33,230 nucleotides of DNA from Cyanobacteria bacterium UBA11370 (GTDB lineage: Bacteria; Cyanobacteriota; Cyanobacteriia; Cyanobacteriales; Coleofasciculaceae): assembly GCA_003486645.1 (NCBI GenBank), contig DNGI01000012.1, positions 1 through 33,230 on the forward strand, given 5' to 3'. Below are positions 8,119 to 17,352 of the stretch, piece after piece. Each line of letters begins with the position of its first letter. Within the stretch, counting starts at the first letter, position 1. Both the position numbers and the translations under genes were made by a program. The notes below the pieces were generated by a model. The model saw nothing but the letters and a program-made list of their open reading frames with translations. It had not been told where the DNA came from and searched no databases.

Positions 8119-9066
8119 ATGGTCAAGAAAATCAGCCTTAATTTAGATGGCGCTATAGGCCAAATTAATAGTGTAAATCCAGTCTTTGCTCGCCACGAAA
8201 CGTTTCATCCCCGGTTTGGCTGGCTCAAAAAAGGTTTCGATGCTGCTCAGAAGAATTCGGGCATTTTTTTAGAGGATGATGCCCCGATTCGACTAGGGGT
8301 TGGCAAAAACATGGTAAATGCCATTCGCTATTGGTGTAATGCCTTCAAAGTGCTAGAAGACGATATGCCAACAGAATTTGGCAAGCTTATTTTAGGGGAT
8401 AATGGTTGGGACTCATTTTTAGAAGACCCCGCTTCTTTATGGTTGCTACACTGGAACCTCCTCAAACCTCCCTGCAATGCAACAGCTTGGTATTTTGCGT
8501 TTAATATTTTCCGTCAATTCCAATTTTCCCAAGATGAGTTTTTCAACGCCCTGTGCGATTACAAAAATACTGTGGCATCTCGTATAGTTGAATCTTCAGT
8601 GAAAAAAGATGTCAGTTGTATCCTGAGAATGTACGTCGAACAAGCAATCTCTAAGGCGGGTGTTAGCGAAGATACCCTCGATTGTCCATTTACCGAATTA
8701 GGTATTATCCATACAGCAGGAGACTCCAGATACTATAGCTTTCGAGTCGGTGCCAAAGGCACTTTACCGCCAGAGATCGTTGTTGCTGCTTGTTTGGAAT
8801 ATGCCAGTTGGGTAGGAAGAGAACAAAGAACAATCTCGATTTCTCGCCTCCTCTACAATATTGGCAGCCCAGGTATGGCGTTCAAACTCACAGAAAGTGC
8901 CATCTGCGAGGCGATCGAACGAGTAGAAAGACAATTCAACTCAATTGCTCTCTCCGAATCGGCTGGCTTAATTCAATTTTCTTATAATTCTGAGCCAGAG
9001 CAACTGGCAAACGCTATTCTAGACAATTACTACAAAGGGCGATCGAAAGGGGCCAACAATGAATAA
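8119..9066 (+). CDS. DUF4007 family protein (phosphorothioation-linked defence)
   Basis: 315 residues. It shows the DUF4007 hallmarks: FARHETFHPRFGWLKKGFD at about 24-42 and RLGVGKNMVNAIRYWCNAFK at about 58-77, then a helical middle and a C-terminal winged-helix-like region (RTISISRLLYNIGSPGMAFK). The family occurs with DndC-type sulfurtransferases and ATPases of DNA phosphorothioation defence loci, where it may bind DNA; no activity is established that I can cite. No strong ribosome site precedes the ATG. Its end overlaps the next gene by eight bases, so it heads the defence operon. It is divergent from parA. Confidence 0.85.
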   Translation: MVKKISLNLDGAIGQINSVNPVFARHETFHPRFGWLKKGFDAAQKNSGIFLEDDAPIRLGVGKNMVNAIRYWCNAFKVLEDDMPTEFGKLILGDNGWDSFLEDPASLWLLHWNLLKPPCNATAWYFAFNIFRQFQFSQDEFFNALCDYKNTVASRIVESSVKKDVSCILRMYVEQAISKAGVSEDTLDCPFTELGIIHTAGDSRYYSFRVGAKGTLPPEIVVAACLEYASWVGREQRTISISRLLYNIGSPGMAFKLTESAICEAIERVERQFNSIALSESAGLIQFSYNSEPEQLANAILDNYYKGRSKGANNE

Positions 9067-11872
9067 ACGGTTATCTCAATATTTCAGCCTCAAGCGACGC
9101 TACTTTCGTTCTATCAACTTAGAACGGGATTTAGAAAAAGTAGATGCTTTGGAAGGCTATATCCCAACAGAAAGGTCACTTGATGCCATCAGACGTATTC
9201 TACCGGGATTGAACGGAACTTCCAATCACCGAGCTTGGACGTTAACAGGAGTATACGGTACTGGTAAATCCGCCTTTGCCCATTTTTTGACTTCTTTATG
9301 TTCTTCTCAAAACAGCCAGATGCGGCAAGAAGCTCTAAAAATTGCTGCTACGGCATTTGACATTGATAGCTCAGAATATCAAGCGCTGAATGAAAATATC
9401 CCAGATCGAGGTTTATTTCGTGCCGTTGCCACTGCCCAAAGAGAGCCATTAAGTAATACGATAGTTAGAGCGCTTTATCGAGGAGCCGAACTATTTTGGA
9501 CGACACCACAAAAACGGGCTAAAATTAGTGTTTATAGAGAACTTGTAGACCTAACCACTGATATTACAGATGGTGCGGTTATAGATAGTCGCAAGGCTCT
9601 AAAGTTAGTACAAGAAGTAGCAATTCAAGCTGATAATGGTGTTTTATTAATTATTGATGAATTAGGAAAAAACTTAGAATTCGCCGTTCAAAACCAAGGA
9701 GTAGAAGATTTATATTTATTCCAGCAATTAGCCGAACTACCTAAAGATAAGAATTATCAAATTTATCTACTTGGCTTGTTGCACCAATCATTTGCTGATT
9801 ATGGAGAGAGGTTAACATCTGTACAGCGCAACGAATGGGCAAAAATTCAGGGAAGATTTGAAGACATCCCATTTAAAGATTCTGACGCACAAATGATGAT
9901 GTTAATTGGTCAAGCAATTGACTCATCTCAAGCTGAACCAGTTCTTTGTGGAATTCACAGTCACGTAGCTGAGTGGTTTGAAGTTTTGCCAAATGATATT
10001 ACAAATGATATCACTCAGTCTATTCTAACTGCTGTTTACCCATTGCACCCTATTGCAGCATTAGTATTGCCGAAATTATGTACTCGTTACGCACAAAACG
10101 ATCGCTCTCTGTTTACCTTTCTCACCAGTGCTGAACCTTATTCGTTTCAAAATTATTTAGAAGAAACTTCAGTAGTGCCAGGAGAGGTTTTACCAACCTT
10201 AAAATTATCTAGAGTTTATGACTACTTTATTGAGGCAGTGGGAGTGGGATTAGCATCTAGACCTAATCTGCAACGCTGGGTAGAAATTCAAAATTTAATT
10301 GACGATGCTAAAAGTTTAGATGAAGACAGTTTACAAGTATTAAAGACAATTGGTATTTTAAACCTGATTACTACTACAAGTCCATTGAGAGCAACTCGCA
10401 CTTTAGTCACGCTAGCTATGTGTGATATTTCCACAAATGATAATAAGTTGCGATGGGAACAAAAAATTGAGAGTCTCCTACAAAAGGGTATCCTTACTTA
10501 TCGACGCCAGTTGGATGAACTGCGAATTTGGCAAGGTTCTGATTTTAATGTTGATGCTGAGTTATCTAAATATATCGAGCAAGAACGATTACCTTTAGTC
10601 AATCTTTTATCTACAATTCGTCCTCTGGCTCCTTTAGTTGCACAACGGCATAGTTACAAAACAGGAACGTTACGGTATTTTGAACGTAAGTATTTAGATG
10701 GTTTAGAAAATTTAAACGAACTACAATGTTTTCATTCTGATTGTGATGGATTAGTAGGATACTGGGTTGACAGGCAGTTACCCAATCAAGTTCCTTCGGA
10801 AACAGCGGATGGAAAGCCTTTAATTATTTTGGCGGCTGCTAAACTTGATTCATTACAAATTAGAGCGCGAGAATTTGCTGCATTAAAAAAAATTCAAACC
10901 AGCGCTTCTGAGTTGCAGACAGATGGGGTAGCAAGACAAGAAGTTCGCTATCGGTTAGTGCAGGCTGAAGAACTATTAAATGAAACTCTAGCTTCATCAT
11001 TTGATGTAGGTGCTAATAAAAATCCTTGTTGGATTCAAGGAAAATCAGAAACAATTAGCCACATTACAGATTTTAATGCCAAGCTTTCTGAGGTTTGCGA
11101 TCGGGTTTATAGTTCGAGTCCTATTCTTTGGAATGAATTAATTAATCGCCGGGAATTAACTTCTCAAGGGTCGAAAGCAAGACGAGAATTAATTGAGGCG
11201 ATGTTAGAACACGCAGAGGAAGAAAGACTTGCTTTGCAAGGAAACGGCCCAGAAGTTAGTATGTATTATTCTGTCTTGAGTGAGACGGGAATTCATCGCC
11301 AAGAAGAAGGAACTTGGGGATTTTATCCACCAAATGAAGAATCTGGTGTTAGCACGATATGGCAAGCGATTGAGGAATTTTGTTTTTCTGCTAAGGAGAA
11401 ACAACAAACTTTAGATAATCTCTACAAACTATTAGAAGCACCGCCTTATGGGGTTAAACAAGGAGTAGTTCCGGTACTGGTGGCGGCGGTTTTGTTATAC
11501 CACATCGATGATGTGGGGGTTTATCGCGATGGTATGTTTATTCCAGTTCTAGGGTCAGAACATTTTGAGTTGTTCTTAAAAGACTATTCTAGGTTTGCTG
11601 TTAAGTATTTTGAAGTGGTGGGATTGCGATCGCAAGTTTTCAAGGAACTGGAAACGATTTTGCGCTCTTCCAATGCTCAAATGTTAGCAGGTATTAGAAA
11701 TGCAACGCTGCTTGCAGTAGTTAGACCGTTGTTCCAGTTTGTCAAAAAGCTACCTGCTTATACTAAGAAAACCAAATGTCTGAGTGAGGAAGTATTGGCT
11801 GTACTCCAAACTTTACAGCAAGCGCAAGAACCAGATGAACTGCTATTTACTTCTTTACCAAAAGCTTGTTAA
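9059..11872 (+). CDS. Large BrxC-like P-loop ATPase of the defence operon
   Basis: 937 residues. Walker A is GVYGTGKS at 64-71 and Walker B is GVLLIIDELGKNLEFA at about 194-209, followed by long helical regions. The N-terminus (LSQYFSLKRRYFRSINLERD) and the layout resemble the BrxC/PglY-like ATPases found in BREX and in phosphorothioation-linked (Pbe-type) loci. It is cotranslated with the DUF4007 gene (overlap of eight bases). It would couple ATP hydrolysis to target recognition in a complex with the downstream proteins; this is inferred. HIP1 sites are present (for example at 11626), as in the host-like part of the operon. The gene is intact and ends nine bases before the stop of the opposing endonuclease gene. 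Confidence 0.75.
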   Translation: MNKRLSQYFSLKRRYFRSINLERDLEKVDALEGYIPTERSLDAIRRILPGLNGTSNHRAWTLTGVYGTGKSAFAHFLTSLCSSQNSQMRQEALKIAATAFDIDSSEYQALNENIPDRGLFRAVATAQREPLSNTIVRALYRGAELFWTTPQKRAKISVYRELVDLTTDITDGAVIDSRKALKLVQEVAIQADNGVLLIIDELGKNLEFAVQNQGVEDLYLFQQLAELPKDKNYQIYLLGLLHQSFADYGERLTSVQRNEWAKIQGRFEDIPFKDSDAQMMMLIGQAIDSSQAEPVLCGIHSHVAEWFEVLPNDITNDITQSILTAVYPLHPIAALVLPKLCTRYAQNDRSLFTFLTSAEPYSFQNYLEETSVVPGEVLPTLKLSRVYDYFIEAVGVGLASRPNLQRWVEIQNLIDDAKSLDEDSLQVLKTIGILNLITTTSPLRATRTLVTLAMCDISTNDNKLRWEQKIESLLQKGILTYRRQLDELRIWQGSDFNVDAELSKYIEQERLPLVNLLSTIRPLAPLVAQRHSYKTGTLRYFERKYLDGLENLNELQCFHSDCDGLVGYWVDRQLPNQVPSETADGKPLIILAAAKLDSLQIRAREFAALKKIQTSASELQTDGVARQEVRYRLVQAEELLNETLASSFDVGANKNPCWIQGKSETISHITDFNAKLSEVCDRVYSSSPILWNELINRRELTSQGSKARRELIEAMLEHAEEERLALQGNGPEVSMYYSVLSETGIHRQEEGTWGFYPPNEESGVSTIWQAIEEFCFSAKEKQQTLDNLYKLLEAPPYGVKQGVVPVLVAAVLLYHIDDVGVYRDGMFIPVLGSEHFELFLKDYSRFAVKYFEVVGLRSQVFKELETILRSSNAQMLAGIRNATLLAVVRPLFQFVKKLPAYTKKTKCLSEEVLAVLQTLQQAQEPDELLFTSLPKAC

Positions 11873-11880
11873 TTGTTGTC

Positions 11881-12837
11881 TTAAAAATTAAGCTTATATT
11901 CCATACCAGGAATTGAAAATTGAGAAGTAATCCTCCTAAATTTTATTTTTGAATCAGCATCAAGACTGATAAAAGGTTGGCCGCTTTTATTTCTTAAAAT
12001 ATTGCCTTTAAGACCAAATCGAGATTTAAGTAAATTAACAAGAAGTTCTACTTCATTATCAGAAAAGGCCATTGTATAAAATCGAATTTTGTGGTACGAG
12101 CATCCATCATCACAAAACCAAATTATTAAAGCGAATTCAGTTAAATATTCTGATAATAGCTTTTCAGAAACAACCTTTTTTTGATGATACCACTCAAGGT
12201 GAAATTTTGTAAAAATCGGATGCACTTTAGTTTTTAGCCACCACCCTTTATATTGCTTTCCTGTTTTTGTATGTGGTGAAGATAAACGTTCATTAAAAGT
12301 ACAAGAAAAATATCTGCTTAAAAATTGATACTTCCATTCTAAATATCTCTGATTACTGCCGCCTTCAGCATAACGAGCATTGCGTTTATTTGAGCATTTT
12401 TCAAGATAGCCGTCTCCTAATAAGCATCCTGTTAAAAATTCATATAATTCTCGGTCTGGCTCTTTTCCTACATAGCTCAAATAATGTGATTGTGTTAACG
12501 CTCCTTGCCCTCTTGTTTGCTTCATTCGTGAATTGAGAGTAGGTAAATCTGGATAAAGCTTTTTGTATTCTTTAACAGTTAGACCATGCGTTTTTAAATG
12601 GCTGTGATGAATCATTTCAAATTGTTGATTACACACTGCACAAGTCACCATATCAACGCCTTCTAGTTGGAGTTGCTTAATTCGATTACTTTGACGACGT
12701 TGCTCAACTTCGACAGAATACTGTTTTTGATAAACTGCTTGACACTCAGCATTACCACAAGTATGACGGCAAGCTTGGTGAGCATAACCAAGTTCTACCC
12801 TTTTTCCGCAAATCGCGCAATGAAATGGCTCCCGCAT
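11881..12837 (-). CDS. Zinc-finger LAGLIDADG-type endonuclease, free-standing
   Basis: 318 residues. The first 100 hold Cys/His pairs: CAIC at 7-10, C23 and C27 with C32, then CAVCNQQFEMIHHSHLKTHG at 66-85, which is like the MucR/Ros zinc finger and is followed by LTVKEYKKLYPDLP. The C-terminal part has two LAGLIDADG-type helices: FLTGCLLGDGYLE at 134-146 and LTEFALIIWFCDDGC at 232-246, with acidic residues in the expected places. It is not inside an intron or intein, so it is a free-standing homing-type or defence nuclease. It is AT-rich, has no HIP1, and points against the defence operon. It shares a 105-bp palindrome-rich region with the XRE-HNH gene. It may have mobilised the cassette. 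Confidence 0.75.
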   Translation of the reverse strand: MREPFHCAICGKRVELGYAHQACRHTCGNAECQAVYQKQYSVEVEQRRQSNRIKQLQLEGVDMVTCAVCNQQFEMIHHSHLKTHGLTVKEYKKLYPDLPTLNSRMKQTRGQGALTQSHYLSYVGKEPDRELYEFLTGCLLGDGYLEKCSNKRNARYAEGGSNQRYLEWKYQFLSRYFSCTFNERLSSPHTKTGKQYKGWWLKTKVHPIFTKFHLEWYHQKKVVSEKLLSEYLTEFALIIWFCDDGCSYHKIRFYTMAFSDNEVELLVNLLKSRFGLKGNILRNKSGQPFISLDADSKIKFRRITSQFSIPGMEYKLNF

Positions 12838-12857
12838 GATTTATTACCTATTTTTTT

Positions 12858-12875
12858 GTTATCATATATGATAAC
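12858..12875. promoter_or_regulatory. Perfect 18-bp palindrome between divergent nuclease genes
   Basis: GTTATCATATATGATAAC is its own reverse complement. It lies 20 bases upstream of the endonuclease start and 67 upstream of the XRE-HNH start, the place expected for an operator serving both. The XRE domain of the HNH gene or the zinc finger of the other gene is a plausible binder. Confidence 0.6.
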
Positions 12876-12891
12876 ATAATTACAAAACTCC

Positions 12892-12957
12892 GTTAACTAA
12901 TGAGTTAACAAAAAATCTACCTGCTCTGTCATAATTGAAATTATGGGAAAAGCAGGT
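12892..12957 (+). promoter_or_regulatory. GTTAAC pair and nested inverted repeats around the XRE-HNH start
   Basis: Two GTTAAC palindromes are at 12892-12897 and 12904-12909 (12 bases apart). CATAATTGAAATTATG at 12930-12945 is an inverted repeat with a 2-base centre that contains the ATG start codon (12943-12945). It is bracketed by ACCTGCT (12919-12925) and AGCAGGT (12951-12957). As RNA this would hide the start in a stem; as DNA it is an operator-like site. No Shine-Dalgarno is visible. Confidence 0.5.
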
Positions 12958-14319
12958 CAAGCGCTCAGACAGGTATTGGAGTTCTACAACATCAGCCAAA
13001 GCTTACTGGCTACAGGCTTGGGTGTTGAACGTCCGATTGTCTTCCGTTGGTTTCACGAACACACAGATCCTACTGCTCAAACTGTTACTGAGATTGTCCA
13101 AGCCTTACATAAGATCAATCCGTCTGCTGCAAAAGACTTTGTACAAGCCTACTTAGGCGATTTGACACAAACTCTGCATAAAGCTTCAATTCAAGAGTTG
13201 CCCCTATCAGATCGGGTTAACGTTTCGGTCTTATCCCAAATTTTTGATAATACCACCAACTCTTACAAATACCTTTTTTTTATGTCCATACTAGACATCA
13301 TTAAAAGAAGGCAATTTGATACTTTATCACCTATTAGTTTTAAAGAAATAATTGTAGAGATGTTGGCTAACGCTTGGTATCCTCACAACTATTTTAAACT
13401 TTCCTTTGGAACACAAGATCAGATTGCTAGTAAATTAGATTCTCTTAATCTAGTAATCACTGAACCAATCTTAAAATTTAGAGACACAGATAAAAAGTGG
13501 TTAAGGAAATCCATTCAATCTCAAAACCTTGATGACATTATTACTTTTATAAGCAGGTATGTTCCATTCCGTCTTATTCGTCCTTTTTTTGCTCAAAAAA
13601 CTAAAGGTTTACTGGACGCTAAAGTAAATCAAGCCCTAATTGAGCTTTCTAACTATGAATTTGAAGTAACGAAACCTATCTATCGCTTTGAATCAGAATA
13701 TTTAAAAGATTGTAAAGCCATTGTTTTACATCAAGATTGGGTAGAATACATTGCTGAAAACTATCCTATCGTCAGGGGATGGGTATCGTGGGAATGGCTT
13801 CAATATATGCAGGAAAGAAATCCAAATATACCTAATGTGGTTAATAAAATATTTATGCCACAGCAGAGAGATTCTTTATCAGAACAAACGAAATATTGGC
13901 GAATTATTTTAGAAAATCGAGATATTGAATGTATTTACTCTAAGAAGAAATTGGCAAAACAAAGGATCTCTTTAGATCATTATTTACCTTGGTCATTTGT
14001 TGCTCACGATCAACTATGGAATTTAATTCCGACTTTGCCAGAAATAAACTCTTCTAAATCAAACTCCCTACCATCCAACGCTTATTTTGAAGATTTTGTT
14101 AGCCTTCAACATCTAGGCTTAACTGTATCTTATGAAAATTTACCCGAAACTAAATGGTATAAATATGTGGAAAGCTATATAAACGAATTAAAATTAAATC
14201 AGCTCCAAGATTTGCTTGATTTACAGAAATTACGTAATGCGTATGAAGCCACTATTAAGCCTTTAGTGTCTTTGGCAACCCTCCAAGGCTTTATGTCAAG
14301 TTGGCTTTATATAAATTAG
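12943..14319 (+). CDS. XRE-HTH protein with HNH nuclease domain
   Basis: 458 residues. Residues 1-75 are an XRE-like helix-turn-helix (LRQVLEFYNISQSLLATGLG, then VFRWFHEHTDPTAQTVTEIV). Residues 95-170 carry FDNTTNSYKYLFFMSILDII and EMLANAWYPHNYFKLSFG, a helical block I associate with a set of bacterial HNH endonucleases. The nuclease part is at about 328-378: C330, then ISLDHYLPWSF (D345, H346), WNLIPTLPEINSSKSNSLPS, which fits the DH...N...N/K pattern of HNH enzymes. The gene is AT-rich and has no HIP1 site, unlike its operon neighbours. It may be a self-regulated restriction-type nuclease. Whether it belongs to the phosphorothioation system or only replaced part of it is unclear. Confidence 0.7.
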   Translation: MGKAGQALRQVLEFYNISQSLLATGLGVERPIVFRWFHEHTDPTAQTVTEIVQALHKINPSAAKDFVQAYLGDLTQTLHKASIQELPLSDRVNVSVLSQIFDNTTNSYKYLFFMSILDIIKRRQFDTLSPISFKEIIVEMLANAWYPHNYFKLSFGTQDQIASKLDSLNLVITEPILKFRDTDKKWLRKSIQSQNLDDIITFISRYVPFRLIRPFFAQKTKGLLDAKVNQALIELSNYEFEVTKPIYRFESEYLKDCKAIVLHQDWVEYIAENYPIVRGWVSWEWLQYMQERNPNIPNVVNKIFMPQQRDSLSEQTKYWRIILENRDIECIYSKKKLAKQRISLDHYLPWSFVAHDQLWNLIPTLPEINSSKSNSLPSNAYFEDFVSLQHLGLTVSYENLPETKWYKYVESYINELKLNQLQDLLDLQKLRNAYEATIKPLVSLATLQGFMSSWLYIN

Positions 14320-14334
14320 TAATAATTAGTGTGA

Positions 14335-15759
14335 GGAAAAGATACAACTAAAGTTTACTTAATTGCTGCTAATGACGGTCAGCTTGTTGAGGCATGGGCA
14401 GAAGCAGAGATTGCTGGAACCATCGAAGTGCGACAGGTAATCGAAGACCTGCTAGTTGAGGACTTACGGGAAAAGGAAGGCTTTTATGTGCGGTTTTACA
14501 ACCTCAGTCGTCAGAGTGCCGCTATTATCTTTCCACGGATCTTAGATGCGGTGTTGAAACATCCTGGCTGGCAAGTATGCGATCGCTGTCCTCAGCAAAA
14601 CCTTGGCTGTCCAATATGGGAGAATAAACTTCGTTTGGAAGGTTCAGAAGCTAACCGAACGACAAGAGAAAGACTGACCGATCTGTTAGAACTCTGCGAA
14701 CTCAATGAGATGCACCTACCTGTACGTCAGCTACTTTTGTTAGTCGCCAATTCGTTGCTTGGTCATCCGGATGCCAAAGATAAATTACTAACCTGTCAAC
14801 AAGTCCCTAAGATCGTAGAGTTAGGGAAAACTTCATTAGCTAGTATTTACCGCAATATTTTCGGTGAGAACTTTTCTGGACGCAGGCGTGAATCAACAGC
14901 AGTTTTCAAAGTGTTGCGGAGTTTTTGCATTGGAACCGAGACGAGCAACCAGATTGACAACATCCTAATTTTTGGAGCAGACGATCCTGAATTGCAGCCT
15001 TACTACCAACAGCTAGTTCTTTCCGATCCCTACTATGGTGCTGATGCAAATTATCAGGCGCAACAACGAGCTTATTTAGAAGGTGAGTTTGTCGGTAATC
15101 GCTCGGATTTTTTAAGTGTCCTACAATCTCAAAGACAGCGATTATTTTTTACGTTGCCAAACGATCGCGTAGCCGATTTGAGTTTGTGGAATCTCACTGT
15201 GTTTCAGTATGCAGGAGAATATTTGAGCGATGTTTACAGAGTTTTGAAAGAAGGCAAGAAAGTATCCAAGCAGATTCTTGTTCGTATAGTAAGAGGGTTA
15301 AATCGCATTTTTACAGGCTTTCTAGTAAACAACCAAGATGAGCTTATCTTGGCAACATCAGGAAGTTACTCTCAAGCCAAAATTAGCCGCGTTTACGAGG
15401 AATCAATATCTGTAACCAAGAAACGTGGTGAAAGTGTTTCGATAGAATTAGATAAAAACCAGCGCCAAGCCAGCTTAATTGTTCATCTTTCTCCAAAACT
15501 TGAAGCCATTTACTTAAATTTGACTTTAACTCGGTATGAGTATCTGAGTCGAGTAGCAGAAGGATCTTTGCCAAGCAGTTTTTCTCAGGAATGTTATGAG
15601 GATGTTCTTGCTTTCAAAACACAGGTTCTTAAGCAACTTGCTAATAGAAAACAGTTAGAAGGAGAAGAAGAAGATACCGAATATTCTATGAACATTCGCC
15701 TTTTAGAAGTAAATAATGACGGTATTGCCAGTCCTCGTTCTTTGGAGATTTACCTATAA
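14335..15759 (+). pseudogene. DptF-like ATPase missing its N-terminus and P-loop
   Basis: The frame is open from 14335 (stop TGA at 14332-14334) to 15759, about 474 residues. It opens with KVYLIAANDGQLVEAW, which in such ATPases follows the Walker A helix, so the P-loop and start codon are gone. The first usable start is GTG at 14428, inside the ATPase domain. Downstream features remain: a Cys cluster CDRCPQQNLGC, a segment NIFGENFSGRRR...FCIGTETSNQIDNILIFGADD as in DptF/PglY-like ATPases, and a helical C-terminus. The junction is right after the XRE-HNH gene, so the cassette replaced the 5' end. The stop is directly followed by the next ATG. HIP1 sites (14580) match the rest of the operon. 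Confidence 0.65.
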
Positions 15760-17352
15760 ATGCTTGAGATACTCCCACGCTCACAAGAAATTGAACAGTC
15801 TAAACTCACTATGTGGGTAGACGAATCAATTTGGGGTCATCGTCTACACGATGAGCAGACTCCTTGGCTGTGTCTTTTAGAGATGTTATGTATTACACAG
15901 TCGGAGGCTGCTAAAAGGCAAGCTTTTAGAGAAAATGAATTCAATAAGCTTAAATATGATACATATCCTCGAATTCACCTCCGCAACATTATATTTAATA
16001 ATCCTCATCTGGAAGCAATTGCATCCGAATATTCAGATGATGCTGAACGATGGAATAATTGGATAGAAAAAATTAGTAAAAACTGTGGAGGCATTCAAAA
16101 TCCTGATTTCAGCTACCTCAAACAAAGATTTGACTCTTTCAAGGATTTCTCAGAGCTGGTTAAGTTTCTGCAATCTAATGCTATTGAGGGAGACAGTAAT
16201 AAACGGTGGAGTTCTAAATTTGTCTTTCCTTACGGACCTAGTTGTTTGTATGGAGACTTGCTAGTTAGTGGTTCTCAAGAATCTCCCAAAATAACCAACG
16301 ATCGCCGTTTCTTTGGCAGAACTGGTGAACTTTTATATCTAATGCTATGTCGTAGCGGTTGCGGAGAAGAAATTTTTTCACGTTTGCAGAGAATAGGAAT
16401 TATTGCTAGTGAAGGTTTGCCAGCTAACAAAGCCTCTAAATGGAATCAACTTATTCTTGCCCTTCAACCTAAACAGGAACTAGAATCTGAGCGCCCTCAA
16501 AAAAGTGGCACCCCTCCTTATCTTCCCTATGCTCAGTTATCTGATTATGAAAATCTAGCCAAGGATTGGCTAAACATCTTGCGTTGTAATCTACCAGATT
16601 ATGACGCGCTACCTCATATTGTTACTATTACAGGTTTACATTTGATTATTTACCTACTCAGCCGCGCTAAAGCTAGACTGGAAGAAACAGAACCGCCCAA
16701 ATTTGTTTTAGAAATTGTTGCCCCTAAGAAAACGATTATTCGGGATCTGGCATCAGATGAGTATCAGAAAAATAACAACTTATCGCAACGAGCGATCGAA
16801 CATTATATTCGCAGCACAACCGAACTACCTGAATGGCAGAAATGCTTAGAATCATCGAATCCCTTCGAGGAAGCAAGAGATATTTTGAAAGAACGATTTG
16901 CTTGGCCTGCCAAAGATGAAGACTATTCATCGGGAGCAGGCTCGCCAGAAAGTTTGTTAGAAAACTTGCGAGAAGAGGCTGTTAGACGGCACAAAAAACA
17001 CCTAGCTAAATTTCATGGTAGCTGGGCACGCGAGATTGGATTGTCGTCTAGTCGAGGTAGTAGGCGCACTCGTTACGCTCCTAGCGATGCACTCTTGAGA
17101 ACACTCGTTCTCGCTTGTGTTCCTCATCGGATGGAGTTTCAAGATTTTTTAACAACGCTTAATCAAAAATACGGCTTTGCGATCGGTGATAAGCAGGCAG
17201 AAAATATCATCAGTTCGGGAGATGCCGATCGCGAAGACTTCACGGCGAATGCTGAACGATTAGAACGTCGTCTCGCCAGTATCGGACTACTCAAACGTCT
17301 ATCTGATGCCTGTGCTTATGTGCTGAATCCTATTGCTAGAGAGGTAAGTTAA
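15760..17352 (+). CDS. Conserved defence-operon protein, DptG-like position
   Basis: 530 residues with no domain I can name firmly. It has a hallmark stretch RWSSKFVFPYGPSCLYGDLL and NDRRFFGRTGELLYLMLCRSG (about 150-205), and a C-terminal helical region with a basic SSSRGSRRTRYAPSD turn (about 430-444). It starts at the base after the upstream stop and ends with TAATG, overlapping the next gene by one base, so it is translationally coupled on both sides. Lying between a DptF-like ATPase and a DptH-like motor it holds the place of DptG in dptFGH loci. It is probably a structural or bridging subunit; a name is not assigned. Confidence 0.55.
   Translation: MLEILPRSQEIEQSKLTMWVDESIWGHRLHDEQTPWLCLLEMLCITQSEAAKRQAFRENEFNKLKYDTYPRIHLRNIIFNNPHLEAIASEYSDDAERWNNWIEKISKNCGGIQNPDFSYLKQRFDSFKDFSELVKFLQSNAIEGDSNKRWSSKFVFPYGPSCLYGDLLVSGSQESPKITNDRRFFGRTGELLYLMLCRSGCGEEIFSRLQRIGIIASEGLPANKASKWNQLILALQPKQELESERPQKSGTPPYLPYAQLSDYENLAKDWLNILRCNLPDYDALPHIVTITGLHLIIYLLSRAKARLEETEPPKFVLEIVAPKKTIIRDLASDEYQKNNNLSQRAIEHYIRSTTELPEWQKCLESSNPFEEARDILKERFAWPAKDEDYSSGAGSPESLLENLREEAVRRHKKHLAKFHGSWAREIGLSSSRGSRRTRYAPSDALLRTLVLACVPHRMEFQDFLTTLNQKYGFAIGDKQAENIISSGDADREDFTANAERLERRLASIGLLKRLSDACAYVLNPIAREVS

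Noticed and set aside
11881..12837. Group I intron or intein carrying the LAGLIDADG enzyme
   Set aside because: The ORF has its own start and stop, lies on the opposite strand, and the flanking coding frames do not join across it.
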